From the NCBI GenBank assembly GCA_009602725.1, contig WELB01000045.1:707985-771984 (forward strand): a stretch of 64,000 bases of DNA, read 5' to 3'. Made by a program: the position numbers and the translations under genes. How positions within the stretch are numbered: position 1 is the first letter of the stretch; every line of letters begins with the position of its first letter. Shown piece after piece: positions 38,066 to 49,426 of this stretch. Source of the DNA: Spirogloea muscicola. Taxonomy: Eukaryota; Streptophyta; Zygnematophyceae; Spirogloeales; Spirogloeaceae. A model generated the notes under the pieces. That model was not told where the DNA came from and did not search any database. It saw only the letters and a program-made list of their open reading frames with translations.

Positions 38066-39300
38066 TTATTGAGGAACATGGGCTGGCAGCACTTGAGATC
38101 CCGGTGGTAATTTGCCAAGCCCTGGCAAAATGAGCTTGAAGCTCCGCGGCATTGGTGTGGGGTCGTAGTTCAGTCCAGTCAATATTAGCCCTGCATTGCC
38201 AGCACAGGCACACACCTCCTGTGTCAGATGAGCCTGAAATTCAGGCACTGACGCAATGATGTGCAGCTACTGCACAAGAAGGCCCACGCACAACTCAGGC
38301 AGTAGGCATCTCTTTCTGCCTTACAGACTTTATGCAACAATAAGGGTCAAAGCAGTTGCAGTGCTTTGTTTCAGCGAGAGAAGCAGACATACCATGGCTT
38401 TGGACCCCCTCAATCTCCTCTGGGAGCACGTTGGCAACCAAGAGGACCTTTTTACCGACAGCATCCTCCACATCCATGACGTACTTGCACTCACTGACCA
38501 CCGTTCTGGACTCGCAGCCAATGTCCACCTGGACGCGAGGCACAGCTGTGCTTCAGTACTTCAGCAGCCTCTTACGAGGTGGCCGACAAAACAGGGCAGA
38601 TCAACAATCTGCATGGAATTATTGCTGGAAGCTCGTTCCAGTAGCTAGTCCCCCTTTACTTACAGGGGGTCACAAATATCAGGTGCAGCAGACCTTTCCA
38701 GACAAGGTTTACATGGCACATTGACAGTCCCTGCCGGCTAGCAACAAGAAAGTCAGCAAGAGAGGCAACCAGAGAGGCGAGTAAGCCGACCGTGAGCTGC
38801 AGGCGGGTGCGGCTGTTGGTCGGCTTCCCCCTCTTCTCCGTCATGGCCTTGTCCGGCACCGGCTTTGCCTGCGTCTGAAGCAGGCGGCTCGAGGGAGGGC
38901 ACCACCAGGCATAGCAGAATGCTCAGGAGCAGGACGCACTGTTGAGCTTCGCAGAGAAGCTCGTCTGCATAACTCTTGTAGCTAGCTGAGCCATGGCATC
39001 CTGGCCGCCCTAGGCTGGAGTTATTTCGGTGTCCTGGCCGAGTCACTGATCAGAGGAGCTGGGGGCTGGTAAGGAGGCTAGCCCCTGAGAAGAGCGTACG
39101 ACGAGGCCGATGCGGAGGTCCACGGACTGGAAGTCTGCGTTCGTGATGGCCTCCTTGATGCGTGGGCACGCCGCGCGGTCGACCTCCTGGGCCGGCGGCG
39201 CGACCTCCGTGTGCGCGCGGGGGCCGCGCTGGCGACGGGGTCCCAAGGCCTTCGGTCGTCCGTGAAGCTCCGCAAGGCCTGCGTCGCGCTCGACTTGCAT
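38066..39300 (-). CDS. tRNA-binding (EMAPII/Arc1p-like OB-fold) domain protein
   Basis: Minus strand. Exon 1 is 39300-39100, beginning MQVERDAGLAELHGRPKALG and ending NADFQSVDLRIGLV before a GT donor. A later exon, about 38548-38397, encodes VDIGCESRTVVSECKYVMDV, then EDAVGKKVLLVANVLPEEIE and GVQSH before a GT donor. These are the start (F-x-S-V-D-L-R-I-G) and the middle (RTVVS, K-Y-V, then V-A-N) of the EMAPII-type tRNA-binding OB fold found in Arc1p, p43 and some aminoacyl-tRNA synthetases. The exon that should carry the HPxADxL motif is not clear. A last exon may run to a stop at 38066 (EVCACAGNAG...). The protein is small, so it is probably a free tRNA-binding cofactor and not a synthetase. 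Confidence 0.65.
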
Positions 39301-40105
39301 GATTGATCATCTCAACTACAGCGGGCCGAGGTCTCACGTAGCCAGACGGACGGGAGCTTGAAGAGCACGCACCTGCGCTGTTGAGTGAGCCGTGGGACCG
39401 CGAGACCGCGACACAGCGACGGCTAGGCTGTCCTGACGACGGCGACGACGACGGCGACGACGCCGCCGCCGTCTCCGTCGCCGTGGAGCTCGAAAGCGGC
39501 GAGGCCGATAACCGAGTTTGGCGGGGCGGGCCTCCGGCGGCCCGCGCGGCAACGGCCGCCGCCGCCGCCGCAGCCGCCATGGCTCGCAGGCTGGCCGGGG
39601 GGAAAAGGGGCGGGCGTGTTTATTATCCGACGTGGATGGCACCGGATCTCGCAGCCGGGGGTCTCTTCACACCGCACGGGCACTTTTGCCGCCGTGGCGC
39701 CTCGACGCCGCCGAGTGGTCCTCGGGCGACTGCCAATTTCGTCTTTTTGGGCTGGCTTTTCGCAGCCCTTTTCGCAGCTTGCCACCATTGGAAGTGCCGC
39801 TTCTTCTTTCTTCACGACTTCGGCAACCCCGGCCTTGACCTCCGCCGATCGCCCTCGCCCCGGCGCCGCCGCCGCCCGCCGCCGCCGCCGCCAACGCCGG
39901 TCAGCTGAAGCGGCGGCGCTGGAGACGCGGAGGCGGTCGCAGCTCCTCTTCCTTCGCAGCGTCGGCCCCGCTGCCTGCATGCGCGCAGGGCACTGCTTGC
40001 AGTGGCCTGCTTGCTCATAGCCTGCAAGCTCCGGAGCAGGTCAAGAGCGGAAGCCCTTGCAGAGGCCCGCTAGGTGCCACTTGCGACAGCGAGCAATAGC
40101 AGCAG
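39301..40105. other. GC-rich bidirectional spacer with a LINE hairpin
   Basis: It lies between divergent genes. GAC/GCC trinucleotide runs occur at about 39430-39590. At about 39735-39830 there is a plus-oriented LINE 3' end with hairpin GGGCTGGCTTTTCGCAGCCC. No exon is supported. Confidence 0.45.
39735..39830 (+). mobile_element. LINE 3' UTR fragment
   Basis: GGGCTGGCTTTTCGCAGCCC is followed by CCACCATTGGAAGTGCCGCT, which resembles the flank of the 3' end near 7915-7945. No coding part remains. Confidence 0.45.
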
Positions 40106-40850
40106 ATGGTGCGGTCCGGTGGCGTTGACTTGGGCCACAGATTATGCGTGCTCGGAAATGAGTCCACGGTGCTCGCTGTGACTGAGGACGGCCGCGAGTC
40201 GCTGATGATTGAGACTGCGGGTGCCGACGACGCCGTCATTTCCGGTGACGGAGCATTTTGGCCGTGCTCTTTGACGCCCGCTGCGTCGCACTCTACGACG
40301 GCGTCACTGGTGAAGAGGTAAGAGTGAGAACGAGGGCACCATAGTGTCCTGAATTTGGTCAATAAAGGGCTGGCAGTAGGGGCCCTGCAAGGTCTGTGAT
40401 GTATACATTGACCACTGTTAGGAGAACTGCTAGCAAGCTATATGAGGCACGTGTTTGGCTTGCCATGGCCGAGCTTGCTATCTTAGAGAAGGCTTGCAGT
40501 GGCTAGGTTGGCCCCTCTTGGGAGACAGCCGATGGCAGAGCTCTAGCTGTCAGCACGAAGGCGTCCCATGTGGCTGTTCTTCGTGAAGAAAAAACAAAGG
40601 AAGTGGCGACACCGTAGTGACAAAATGATGGGCAGTCTGCACTTTGAGTTGTTGGCTCTTGAGATCAGCAGTGCGCAAGACATAGGTATCTGTGGAGATG
40701 GCAGCGAGGTCAGTACCATGCAATGTGTGACCAGTCATATGATTTTTCCGTACCCGTTGGCTTGGCATCTACTATTAATCATCCTCCTTTGTAGGCTTGC
40801 CATGTCAAGTTGCGTACTTCTTTTTGTGTAATGGTCGACAAGACTGATAT
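40106..40850 (+). CDS. Beta-propeller-like gene fragment
   Basis: The first exon begins MVRSGGVDLGHRLCVLGNES and continues TVLAVTEDGRESLMIETAGA, DDAVIS. Then, one base out of frame, it runs SILAVLFDARCVALYDGVTG, EE before a GT donor at 40320. The pattern (S-x-DGS-x-LAV, then YD-x-x-TGE) resembles a WD/beta-propeller blade. Possible later coding (STKASHVAVLREEKTKEVAT) lies at about 40550-40610, and more (LHFELLALEISSAQDIGI) at about 40635-40690. I cannot close the gene. The single-base frame change inside exon 1 means either a broken gene or a sequencing error. Confidence 0.35.
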
Positions 40851-41054
40851 CATAAGTGCTCGGTAGGTGAAGAGGAGACAAGCCGAAACTGATCTCATGG
40901 TGTCATAGTTGCCAATCTTCCACCAGGAAACTTGCAGGTATGCACCTCATCGTCTTTCTGGCCCAGCCCCAGCGGCGCGCCGGAGTCACTCGGCGGACCA
41001 GCGGGACGCCGTCCGTGAGCGCGGAGTCGGGGGTTTTGGTTCCCCTGGCCCCCT

Positions 41055-41135
41055 TCTCGTACTCTGTTTATTCTTTTTTCGGGCTGGCTTTTCCAGCCCC
41101 TATTCTCGATGGGCGAGCATTTGCTTCTGTGGTGG
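41055..41135 (+). mobile_element. LINE 3' UTR fragment, family B
   Basis: Only the 3' UTR remains: CCCTTCTCGTACTCTGTT, the hairpin GGGCTGGCTTTTCCAGCCC and GGGCGAGCATTTGCTTC. It lies about 900 bp upstream of the first ammonium transporter gene. Confidence 0.7.
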
Positions 41136-42001
41136 TGGCGGGGGTGTAGGGCTGCTACGGCGGCCACTAATGCCCGCGGGCGGGCGGCCAGTACTCTGCT
41201 GTACCTGGCACCACCGGATCAGGAGCCCGGCAAAGGCGGGGGTTTTGGAAGAGCAGGGGTGGCGGGAGGGCCCCACGATGGCTGGAGTGGGGAGCCGGGG
41301 GGGTGGCGGAGACGGGGGTTTCGGATGGGTTGCGGGCCCGCTAGCCAGACAAGCCGCGCGAGCTGGCAGCGGCGGCGGCGGCGGTCGCGGGTGCTGGGGG
41401 TAGCGCCGGGCGGGATGGCGCCATGGCTCCGGTGCGGCCCGCCCGGGGTGCCGCCTGCAGGATGGCCCGTCCACCAAGCCGTTGCGGCTCCCACTAAGCG
41501 CCACGGCTATGGAGCGGCCGGAAGAGGGGACCCGGCCCCCCCGGGGGCGGGCCCGCCTCGGTCCAGCCCGGGCGGCCCCCCCCCCCCCGGGGGCCTCCCA
41601 CATGGGCCGCTCGTCCACGCCGCCACGTGGGGAGCGGCGCCCAATCCCCGTCGCCGCCTCGGCGCCGGGCGGAGAGGGGCCGGGGGGGAGGGAGGCGAGA
41701 GGGTGGCCCCTCCAGCAGCGAGGCGCCCAGTCACTCGCTCACTCTGCGGGCGGGGAGGGAGGGAGGAGGGGTAGGGGAGGGAGGGAACCCCCCGTTCAAT
41801 CTCCGTTTCGGCGGGCTCGTCAGTCGACTAATTTGGCGAGGGCCACTCCTCTCCGCTTCCAGCGGCCGCTCCGCACCGCCAATCCCCCGCCACACATCCG
41901 CCAGCTTCCCCCGCCCCATTCCCCGCCACACCCCCGCCGCCGCCGCCGCCGCCGCCGCGCCCGCCTCCGCCGCGCCCGCTGCCGCCGCCGCCACCGCCGC
42001 C
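41136..42001. other. GC-rich upstream region of AMT2-A
   Basis: Very GC-rich sequence with C- and G-runs (e.g. about 41577-41592) and GCC repeats (41935-42000), leading into the AMT2-A start codon. It is the probable promoter and 5' UTR. Long frames here reflect base composition. Confidence 0.5.
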
Positions 42002-44595
42002 ATGTCGTCCGACGGCGGCGACTACCTGGACCGCGGCGACAATGCGTGGCAGATGACGGCGGCGACGCTGGTGGGCCTGCAGTCCATCCCGGGCCTCATG
42101 ATCCTGTACGGCGGCGTGGTGAAGAAGAAGTGGGCCGTCAACTCCGCCTTCATGGTCCTCTACGCCTTCTCCGCCGTGCTCATCTGCTGGATCGGGTGGG
42201 GCTACAAGTTCGCCTTCGGCCACAAGCTGCTGCCGTTCTGGGGCAAGCCCGGGCCGTCGGTTGGCGGCTCCTACTACATGACCCAGGCCTTCCTGCCGGA
42301 GGCCAACATCGTGGCCAACTACCCCATGGCCACCATGATCTATTTCCAGTTCGTCTTCGCCGCCATCACGCTCGTCCTCATCGCTGGCGCGCTGCTCGGC
42401 CGCATGAACTTCCTCGCCTGGATGATCTTCGTGCCCCTCTGGCTCACCTTCTCGTACACGGTTGGCGCCTTCTCCATCTGGGGCGGCGGCTTCCTCTTCA
42501 AGTGGGGCGTCCTCGACTACTCTGGAGGCTACGTCATCCACGTCTCCTCTGGATGGGCCGGCTTCACAGCTGCCGCATGGGTGAGTCACCTCCGCCCACC
42601 TTGGCCTGCTGCAACTACTCTTCCCCCTTCAAGCTGTGCTTTCTCAGACAGTGCCGTAGCTGACACCGGACTTTCTTGCTGTGAGCTGCAAAAGCCGCAT
42701 TTGCGGCACCGTTGCTGTGGTCCCAGCTTGGCACCACCCAGCAGAGCAGACTGCCTGAAGCCCAAGGCCTGCGTCACACGGTCATCATCTTTTTGAGCAA
42801 TGCTGCTGTCCCCCAGGTTGGCCCCCGTCTCCAGCGAGACCGGGAGCGCTTCCCCCCCAACAATGTGCTTCTTGTTCTGGCGGGCGCCGGCTTGCTCTGG
42901 CTGGGCTGGAATGGATTCAATGGTGGTGACCCTTATGCTGCTAACCAGGTTGGTGGTACTTGCTCTTGGCCTGCTGTGTGAACAATCATTTTAGCATGGT
43001 GTATATCTGTCGTGTCAAATGAACACTGTAACGCAGCCTGTGGGGCATGTCACATCATTGCCGTATACTATTTTGGTACCCCAAAAATGTGTTGCTTGGG
43101 TTGCACAATGGTCCTTCCTCAGCTCTGCACCAGAGCTGAGGCAGTGCAGTTCACCTGTAGTTTCCTTGGCGTTCTTAGAAAGTCTCATATGTTGTAGAGT
43201 TGATGTACAGCATACCGGCTGGCATAGTGCACCAGAGCTGAGGCAGTGCAGTCTACCTGGAGTCTTCTTGGCTTTGCTTGAAAGTGTCATGTATTAAAGA
43301 GTTCGTGTACAGCATACCAGCTGGCATAGTGTCCCCTCGCTTCAAGTTTAAGTTCTTGCGAAGCTTGAAGATGCATCGTAAGGCTCACTTTTGTCAGCCT
43401 GCCCACCCTGCAGGATGCATCTGTCGCTGTTCTCAACACCAATACGTGCACAGCGTTCTCACTGCTGACATGGACTGCGTGGGACATCATCTACTTTGGC
43501 AAGCCGTCTGTTATCGGTGCGGTGCAGGGCATGATCACGGGCCTTGTTGCCATCACTCCAGCCGCAGGTAAGCTCGTCCACACATATCGGAGGTCTTCAC
43601 TGGTCAACCATGCGAGTGCTGCTGGCTGGTCAGGATGTGTGTGCAGGGCTTGACGTGCCGGCAATGTAGTACTTTGTTTACCACTTACAAACAGCCTGCC
43701 TCACCTTCCACTTCTCTACTGGTGTATCTCCTGTTGTAGGCCTGATTCACGGCTGGGGAGCCATGTGCTTCGGTTTCATCTCTGGATCTGTTCCTTGGTT
43801 TACCATGATGGTCCTTGGCAAGAAGTTGGCCTTGCTGCGAATTGTTGATGACACCCTGGGCCTGCTCCACACTCACGGCATCGCCGGTGTCATCGGCGGT
43901 TGTCTGACCGGCCTCTTCGCTGTGGAGGAGCTCTGTGTTGGTGAGTTAACTCTGTGAAACACACTCCAGCTACTATACTGTCCTGTACCCAACAAAGGGA
44001 GGTCTCCATCTTCAGAAAGAGCCTAAGAGGTGTTATCTGCTGCATCTGCAGCTTTTGCGCTGGCCCCTGGGACCAAGGGTGCATTTTATGGCAGCGGAGG
44101 GCAGTTTGGCAAGCAGATTGTGGGGGCCCTATTTATTATTGGCTGGAATCTTGTCGTCACCAGCATCATCATGTTTGCAATCAAACTTGTCATCCCCCTC
44201 CGCATGAGCGTGGAGCACCTGGAGGTGGGTTGTGAGCTAAGATGACCTCCACCACTTCTGCTATAAGTGTGTCTGTTTGCGTCTCATCAGTACAGACATA
44301 CTGACATTCTCTGCTGACAATGTCCACTCTGCACTCCATCCAGTACAGTCATGGAGAGTTGTGCTGACAGACTGAGATTGGTGCTGTTGTGGCTGACTTT
44401 GAGCTGGACCTGTAATGCCAGATCTGTGATGAGGCTGCTCATGGAGAGGAGGCTTATGCTATGTACGCTGACGGGGACATGGACCCGGGCAAGACTTCGG
44501 GCTGGTATGGTTACGATGTGACCCACCATGGAGGTACAGCAAACCCGGTTGGTGCACCGGTTGCCACCCATGGTGTTGGTGATGCTCTTGGTTGA
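42002..44595 (+). CDS. AMT2: Ammonium transporter AMT2-type, copy A
   Basis: Six GT-AG exons: 42002-42580, 42817-42948, 43414-43567, 43740-43940, 44052-44224 and 44422-44595, for 470 residues. It is close to plant AMT2 (the MEP-like clade) along its length: [56 protein letters not shown], the conserved [47 protein letters not shown] and FIPLRM-like [14 protein letters not shown]. The conserved pore residues (D in DYSGG; His in [10 protein letters not shown]) are present. It should move ammonium across the plasma membrane via about 11 membrane helices. The C-terminus is Gly/Asp/His-rich. Confidence 0.97.
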
Positions 44596-46528
44596 GGCCG
44601 TGGCTAACAAACACAGGAGTCAGTCAAGTAAATCTGTGAATATTTGTGGCAAGGCAAGCCAGACAGCCCAAGCCGAGCCCCCAAGCCGAGCCAGGCTGCA
44701 GGTGTTCCTCTGGTTGTGTGAAGGGCTGCTGAGCCCTGAGGCCAGCTACGCATAATTGCTGCTAGGACATTCTCCACGGTGTTCACGCCAGAGTGCTGAT
44801 GATACTGTGGAGAATTTCATAGTTACTAGTCAAGGCAATGATGTGACCCACCTCCCTGTCTAAAGCAGGTAGAGAAGTTGCTTTTGCTAGAATAGAACAC
44901 TCACAGGGGTCTCGACTCTTTCAAGTGATGAGGGAGCTGAAAGAGAGTACATGTGATCAGCACTCTCAAAAATGACGCACTCATGTGAGGGTGTGCACTT
45001 ACAATCTGACTTAGCTACCTCTACAACTTAACAGTGGCAAAGTTTCTCTTCCATAGACTCTTTCGAGTAGGTCTGGTGCAGCATTGATTGGTCCGAATGA
45101 ATGGTAGAAGGACTCCTTAGCTATGCTCGTCCACCTTGTCACTTTCTGGCATCAGAGCTGGTGGTATTTGCCAAACTGCTTGCATAGCTTAATATCAGTG
45201 TTCCTTTGACATAGTGTACCTGACTCTAAGAAATGATTATAAAGTGGTGCCATGGACTGCACTAGATACGTCTTGGGACAAGTGGCATGGACTCCTGATT
45301 TATGACTTGCTTGTATTGTACTTCGAGTCACCATCATTGTCAGGAGAAATTTCAATCCAAGATTGTCGGTATGACAAAGTGCAACAGGTTGTGATATTTC
45401 TGAAGACCACCATAAAGTTGGGACAGGTAACTGCAGGTTCTACCATATGTATTGTTCACAAGCTGTACACAAAAGCATCACATAGAACACAAATGTGCAG
45501 ATGAGAACTGTAGCACAACATCGACTACGACCCACAAGTAGCACATCATATCAAGCTTTCCAGATTATCAGCAGGCTGCTGCTTACGCGGCCTGGTGCTT
45601 GGGATAACAACCTCATCAATGCAAAGAGTGGCAGAGGGTTCCCTGTCCTGTTCGGGCCCTCACTTAACAAGAACCAAGTTCATATATTTTTGCCAGCCTC
45701 AAGACTGCAAGTAGGCGAAGGAGCAGCTGGCTCTGCTGCAGAAGCTGGAGGCGGCTGCTACAGCTCTACAGCACAGCAATAATTGGAAGGCAAATAACTG
45801 AAAACAACTGACTCATGGAGGAGATCAAGAAGAAGGAGAGCAATCCAGCAGGGCAGGCAATGTCATCTGCCGGATCTGGTTGAATTAATGTGATCATTCC
45901 ATCTCCTGTCCGTCAGCTTAGAAGCTCCGAGGTCTTCAGATCGTCTTATTTCTGACTTGCATTATCTTTCAAGTGCCCATCTCAAGGCTGAGCATGTGCA
46001 GCTTGTGCAGCATCTTCTCCACTACGGCTTTGAGACCTTTTACTTTTCAGGATACAGTATGAGATAGCAATAAGAAGCGACAGGACCAAGTCCGACGACT
46101 GTAATCCAATGCTCCAAAGGGGCGGCGACAGCAGTGAGCCAGCCTAATGTCAAGTGGAAAGACGACAGTCACAGCTGAGAGTGCGGCCCAGTTGGGCGAG
46201 CAAGCAAGTGTGTCCACCGAGCTGCGGCAAACTGTCCCTCGAGCCGCGGCACACTGCGCCGCCAAAGGCAGGCGGCGTCCTCCGCATTTGGGCCCCTTGC
46301 AGCAGCTGCAGGCGTGTGGCTTTTGGTGGCCCGCCAGAGGGAACGGAGTGTGATTCGAATGGAGGAGGGCCTGAGTGGCCAAGACCGGAGGCAAGCACAT
46401 CGACCGATGGCCAGAGGGGGCCGCCGGCGATGGACGGCCGGCCATAACAAGTCGTGAATACCCGCGCGGTGCACCTGGCTGGCTTTTTACAGCCGCTCGT
46501 TTAACGTCAGCTGCTGCATTCTTCGTCA
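44596..46528. repeat. Duplicated downstream segment, unit A
   Basis: It is homologous to 49427-51342 across its length, with substitutions and small indels. Examples are CACTGCCTCCCTGT-like flanks, the block at 45560-46050 matching 50370-50880, and the block at 46140-46420 matching 50990-51210. One shared frame (APRSSDRLISDLH...HVQLVQH) exists in both copies, but most differences there change amino acids, so I do not call it a gene. The segment ends at the start codon of a truncated reductase copy. Confidence 0.8.
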
Positions 46529-46627
46529 TGGAGGGCGCGCGGGTGCTGGTGACGGGCGGCAGCGGCTATGTGGGTGATACCCTTTACCCCCTGACTTTCG
46601 TTATTGGGACCGTTGGCCCCCCCCCCC
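46529..46627 (+). pseudogene. Truncated first exon of the RmlD/MAT2B-like gene
   Basis: ATG at 46529 encodes MEGARVLVTGGSGYVG, identical to the start of the reductase at 51343, for 48 bp (to about 46576). The sequence then changes to unrelated DNA (GTGATACCCTTTACCCCCTG) and runs into the gap. It is the partial gene left at the breakpoint of the tandem duplication. Confidence 0.9.
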
Positions 46628-46842
46628 NNNNNNNNNNNNNNNNNNNNNNNNNNNNNNNNNNNNNNNNNNNNNNNNNNNNNNNNNNNNNNNNNNNNNNNNN
46701 NNNNNNNNNNNNNNNNNNNNNNNNNNNNNNNNNNNNNNNNNNNNNNNNNNNNNNNNNNNNNNNNNNNNNNNNNNNNNNNNNNNNNNNNNNNNNNNNNNNN
46801 NNNNNNNNNNNNNNNNNNNNNNNNNNNNNNNNNNNNNNNNNN
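46628..46842. other. Assembly gap (215 N)
   Basis: It hides the duplication junction and the first about 20 codons of AMT2-B. By alignment with copy A, the B start codon should fall near 46783, if the gap length is right. Confidence 1.
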
Positions 46843-49426
46843 GCGACGCTCGTGGGCCTGCAGTCCATCCCGGGCCTCATGATCCTGTACGGCGGCGTGG
46901 TGAAGAAGAAGTGGGCCGTCAACTCCGCCTTCATGGTCCTCTACGCCTTCTCCGCCGTGCTCATCTGCTGGATCGGGTGGGGCTACAAGTTCGCCTTCGG
47001 GCACAAGATGCTGCCGTTCTGGGGCAAGCCCGGGCCGTCGGTCGGCGGCTCCTACTACATGACCCAGGCCTTCCTGCCGGAGGCCAACATCGTGGCCAAC
47101 TACCCCATGGCCACCATGATCTACTTCCAGTTCGTCTTCGCCGCCATCACGCTCGTCCTCATTGCCGGCGCGCTGCTCGGCCGCATGAACTTCCTCGCCT
47201 GGATGATCTTCGTACCCCTCTGGCTCACCTTCTCGTACACCATCGGCGCCTTCTCCATCTGGGGCGGCGGCTTCCTCTTCAAGTGGGGCGTCCTCGATTA
47301 CTCTGGCGGCTACGTCATCCACGTCTCCTCTGGATGGGCCGGCTTTACAGCTGCCGCGTGGGTGAGCCACCTTCGCCCACCTCCACCTTGGATAGCTGCC
47401 ATTGTCATTCCCCCTTCAAGCTGTGCTTTTCAGACAGTGCCGTAGCTGACACCAGGCTTTCTTGCTGTGAGCTGCAAAAGCCGCCATTGCGGCACTGTTG
47501 CCGTGGTAGTAGCTACTCATGCAAGCCTCCCAGCTTGGGACCACCTAGCGGAGCTGATGGCAGAGCTGACTGCTTGAAGCCCAAGGTGTGCGCGACACGG
47601 TCCTCATTGTTTTGAGCAATGCTGCTGTCCCCCAGGTTGGCCCTCGTCTCCAGCGAGACCGGGAGCGCTTCCCCCCCAACAACGTGCTTCTTGTTCTGGC
47701 GGGCGCCGGCTTGCTCTGGCTCGGTTGGAATGGTTTCAATGGTGGTGACCCTTATGCTGCTAACCAGGTTGGTGGTAGATGCTCCTGGCCTGCTGTATCT
47801 ACAAGCATTTTACATGGTGTATACTTATTTGTCATGTCGGACGAGTATTGTATGGCAGCCTGTGGGTCATGTCACATCATTGCAGTGTATATTTTGGTCC
47901 TCTTAATTTGTGTGGCCAGGGTTGAATGATAGTCCTTCCTCAGCTCTGCACCAGAGCTGAGGCAGTGCAGTTCACCTGTAGTCCTCTTGTTTTTAGTTCA
48001 TAAAAGTGTCATAATCTGTAGAGTTGATGTACAGCATACCAGCTAGCGTATTGCATTAGAGCTGAGGCAGTGGAGTTCACCTGAGTCCTCTTGGCTTTGT
48101 TCAATAGGGTCAAACTTTGTAGAGTTGTACAGCATACCAGCTGGCATAGTGTCCCCTTGCTTCAAGCTTAAACTCTTGGGAAATTGCGAAATGCATTGTA
48201 TGGCTCACTTTCGTCAGCCTGCCCACACTGCAGGATGCATCTGTTGCTGTTCTCAACACCAACACGTGCACAGCGTTCTCACTGCTCACGTGGACTGCGT
48301 GGGACATCATCTACTTTGGCAAGCCGTCTGTCATTGGTGCGGTGCAGGGCATGATCACGGGCCTCGTTGCCATCACTCCAGCCGCAGGTAAGCCATCCAT
48401 GCATTGCGGCGGTCTTCACTGGTCAACCATGCGAGTGCGGCTGGCTGGTCGGGATGGATGTGCAGCGCTTGACGTGCTGGCGATGTAGTAGTTTGCATAC
48501 CACCTTTCAAATGGCTTGCCTCACCTCCCAAATTTCTACTGGTGTATCTCCTGTTGTAGGCCTGATTCACGGCTGGGGAGCCATGTGCTTCGGTTTCATT
48601 TCTGGATCTGTTCCTTGGTTTACCATGATGGTCCTTGGCAAGAAGTTGGCCTTGCTGCGAATTGTTGATGACACCCTGGGCTTGCTCCACACTCACGGCA
48701 TTGCTGGTGTCATCGGCGGTTGTCTGACCGGCCTCTTCGCCGTGGAGGAGCTCTGTGTTGGTGAGTAATTCCTGTGACACACTCTCGAGCTACTATGCTG
48801 TCCTGTATCCAACAAAAGGGAGGTCTCTGTTTGAGAAGAGCCTAAGAGGAATTTTCTGCTGCATCTGCAGCTTTTGCGCTGGCCCCTGGGACCAAGGGTG
48901 CATTTTATGGCAGCGGAGGGCAGTTTGGCAAGCAGATTGTTGGGGCCCTATTTATTATAGGCTGGAATCTTGTCGTCACCAGCATCATCATGTTTGCAAT
49001 CAAACTTGTCATCCCCCTCCGCATGAGCGTGGAGCACCTGGAGGTGGGTTCTGAGATAAATGACCTCCACTACTTCTGCTAAGCGTGTGTCTATTTGCCT
49101 CTCTTCAGTACAGACATCCTGATCCTATGCTGACAAGAGAGTCTACTCTGCACTATGGTACAAGCGTTTTGGAGAGTTGTGTGCTGACAGACTAAGGTTG
49201 GTGCTTTTGTGGCTAACTTAACTTGGACCTGTAATGTCAGATTGGTGATGAGGCTGCTCATGGAGAGGAGGCTTACGCCATGTACGGTGATGGGGACATG
49301 GACCCAGGCAAGACATCGGGCTGGTATGGTTACGACGTGACCCACCATGGAGGTACAGCAAATCCAGTTGGTGCACCGATTGCCACTCATGGCGCCACCC
49401 ATGGCCCTGGTGATGCTCTCGGTTGA
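46843..49426 (+). CDS. AMT2: Ammonium transporter AMT2-type, copy B (5' end in gap)
   Basis: Exons: up to 47361, 47636-47767, 48234-48387, 48560-48760, 48871-49043 and 49241-49426. Intron positions and phases are identical to copy A, and the protein is nearly identical (L to M and V to I type changes). The C-terminus is four residues longer ([13 protein letters not shown]). The frame is open throughout, so it looks functional. Introns are alignable to copy A but clearly diverged, so the duplication is not very recent, or gene conversion has kept the exons alike. The upstream promoter is not visible. Confidence 0.95.

Noticed and set aside
41482-42663. Arg/Pro-rich frame of 393 codons overlapping AMT2-A
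   Set aside because: It is a shifted frame of the GC-rich AMT2 first exon and its promoter; the AMT2 frame is the conserved one.
45960-46040. Short shared frame (APRSSDRLISDLH...) in both duplicated flanks as a conserved gene
   Set aside because: Most differences between the two copies change amino acids and no start or domain is visible, as expected of neutral DNA.
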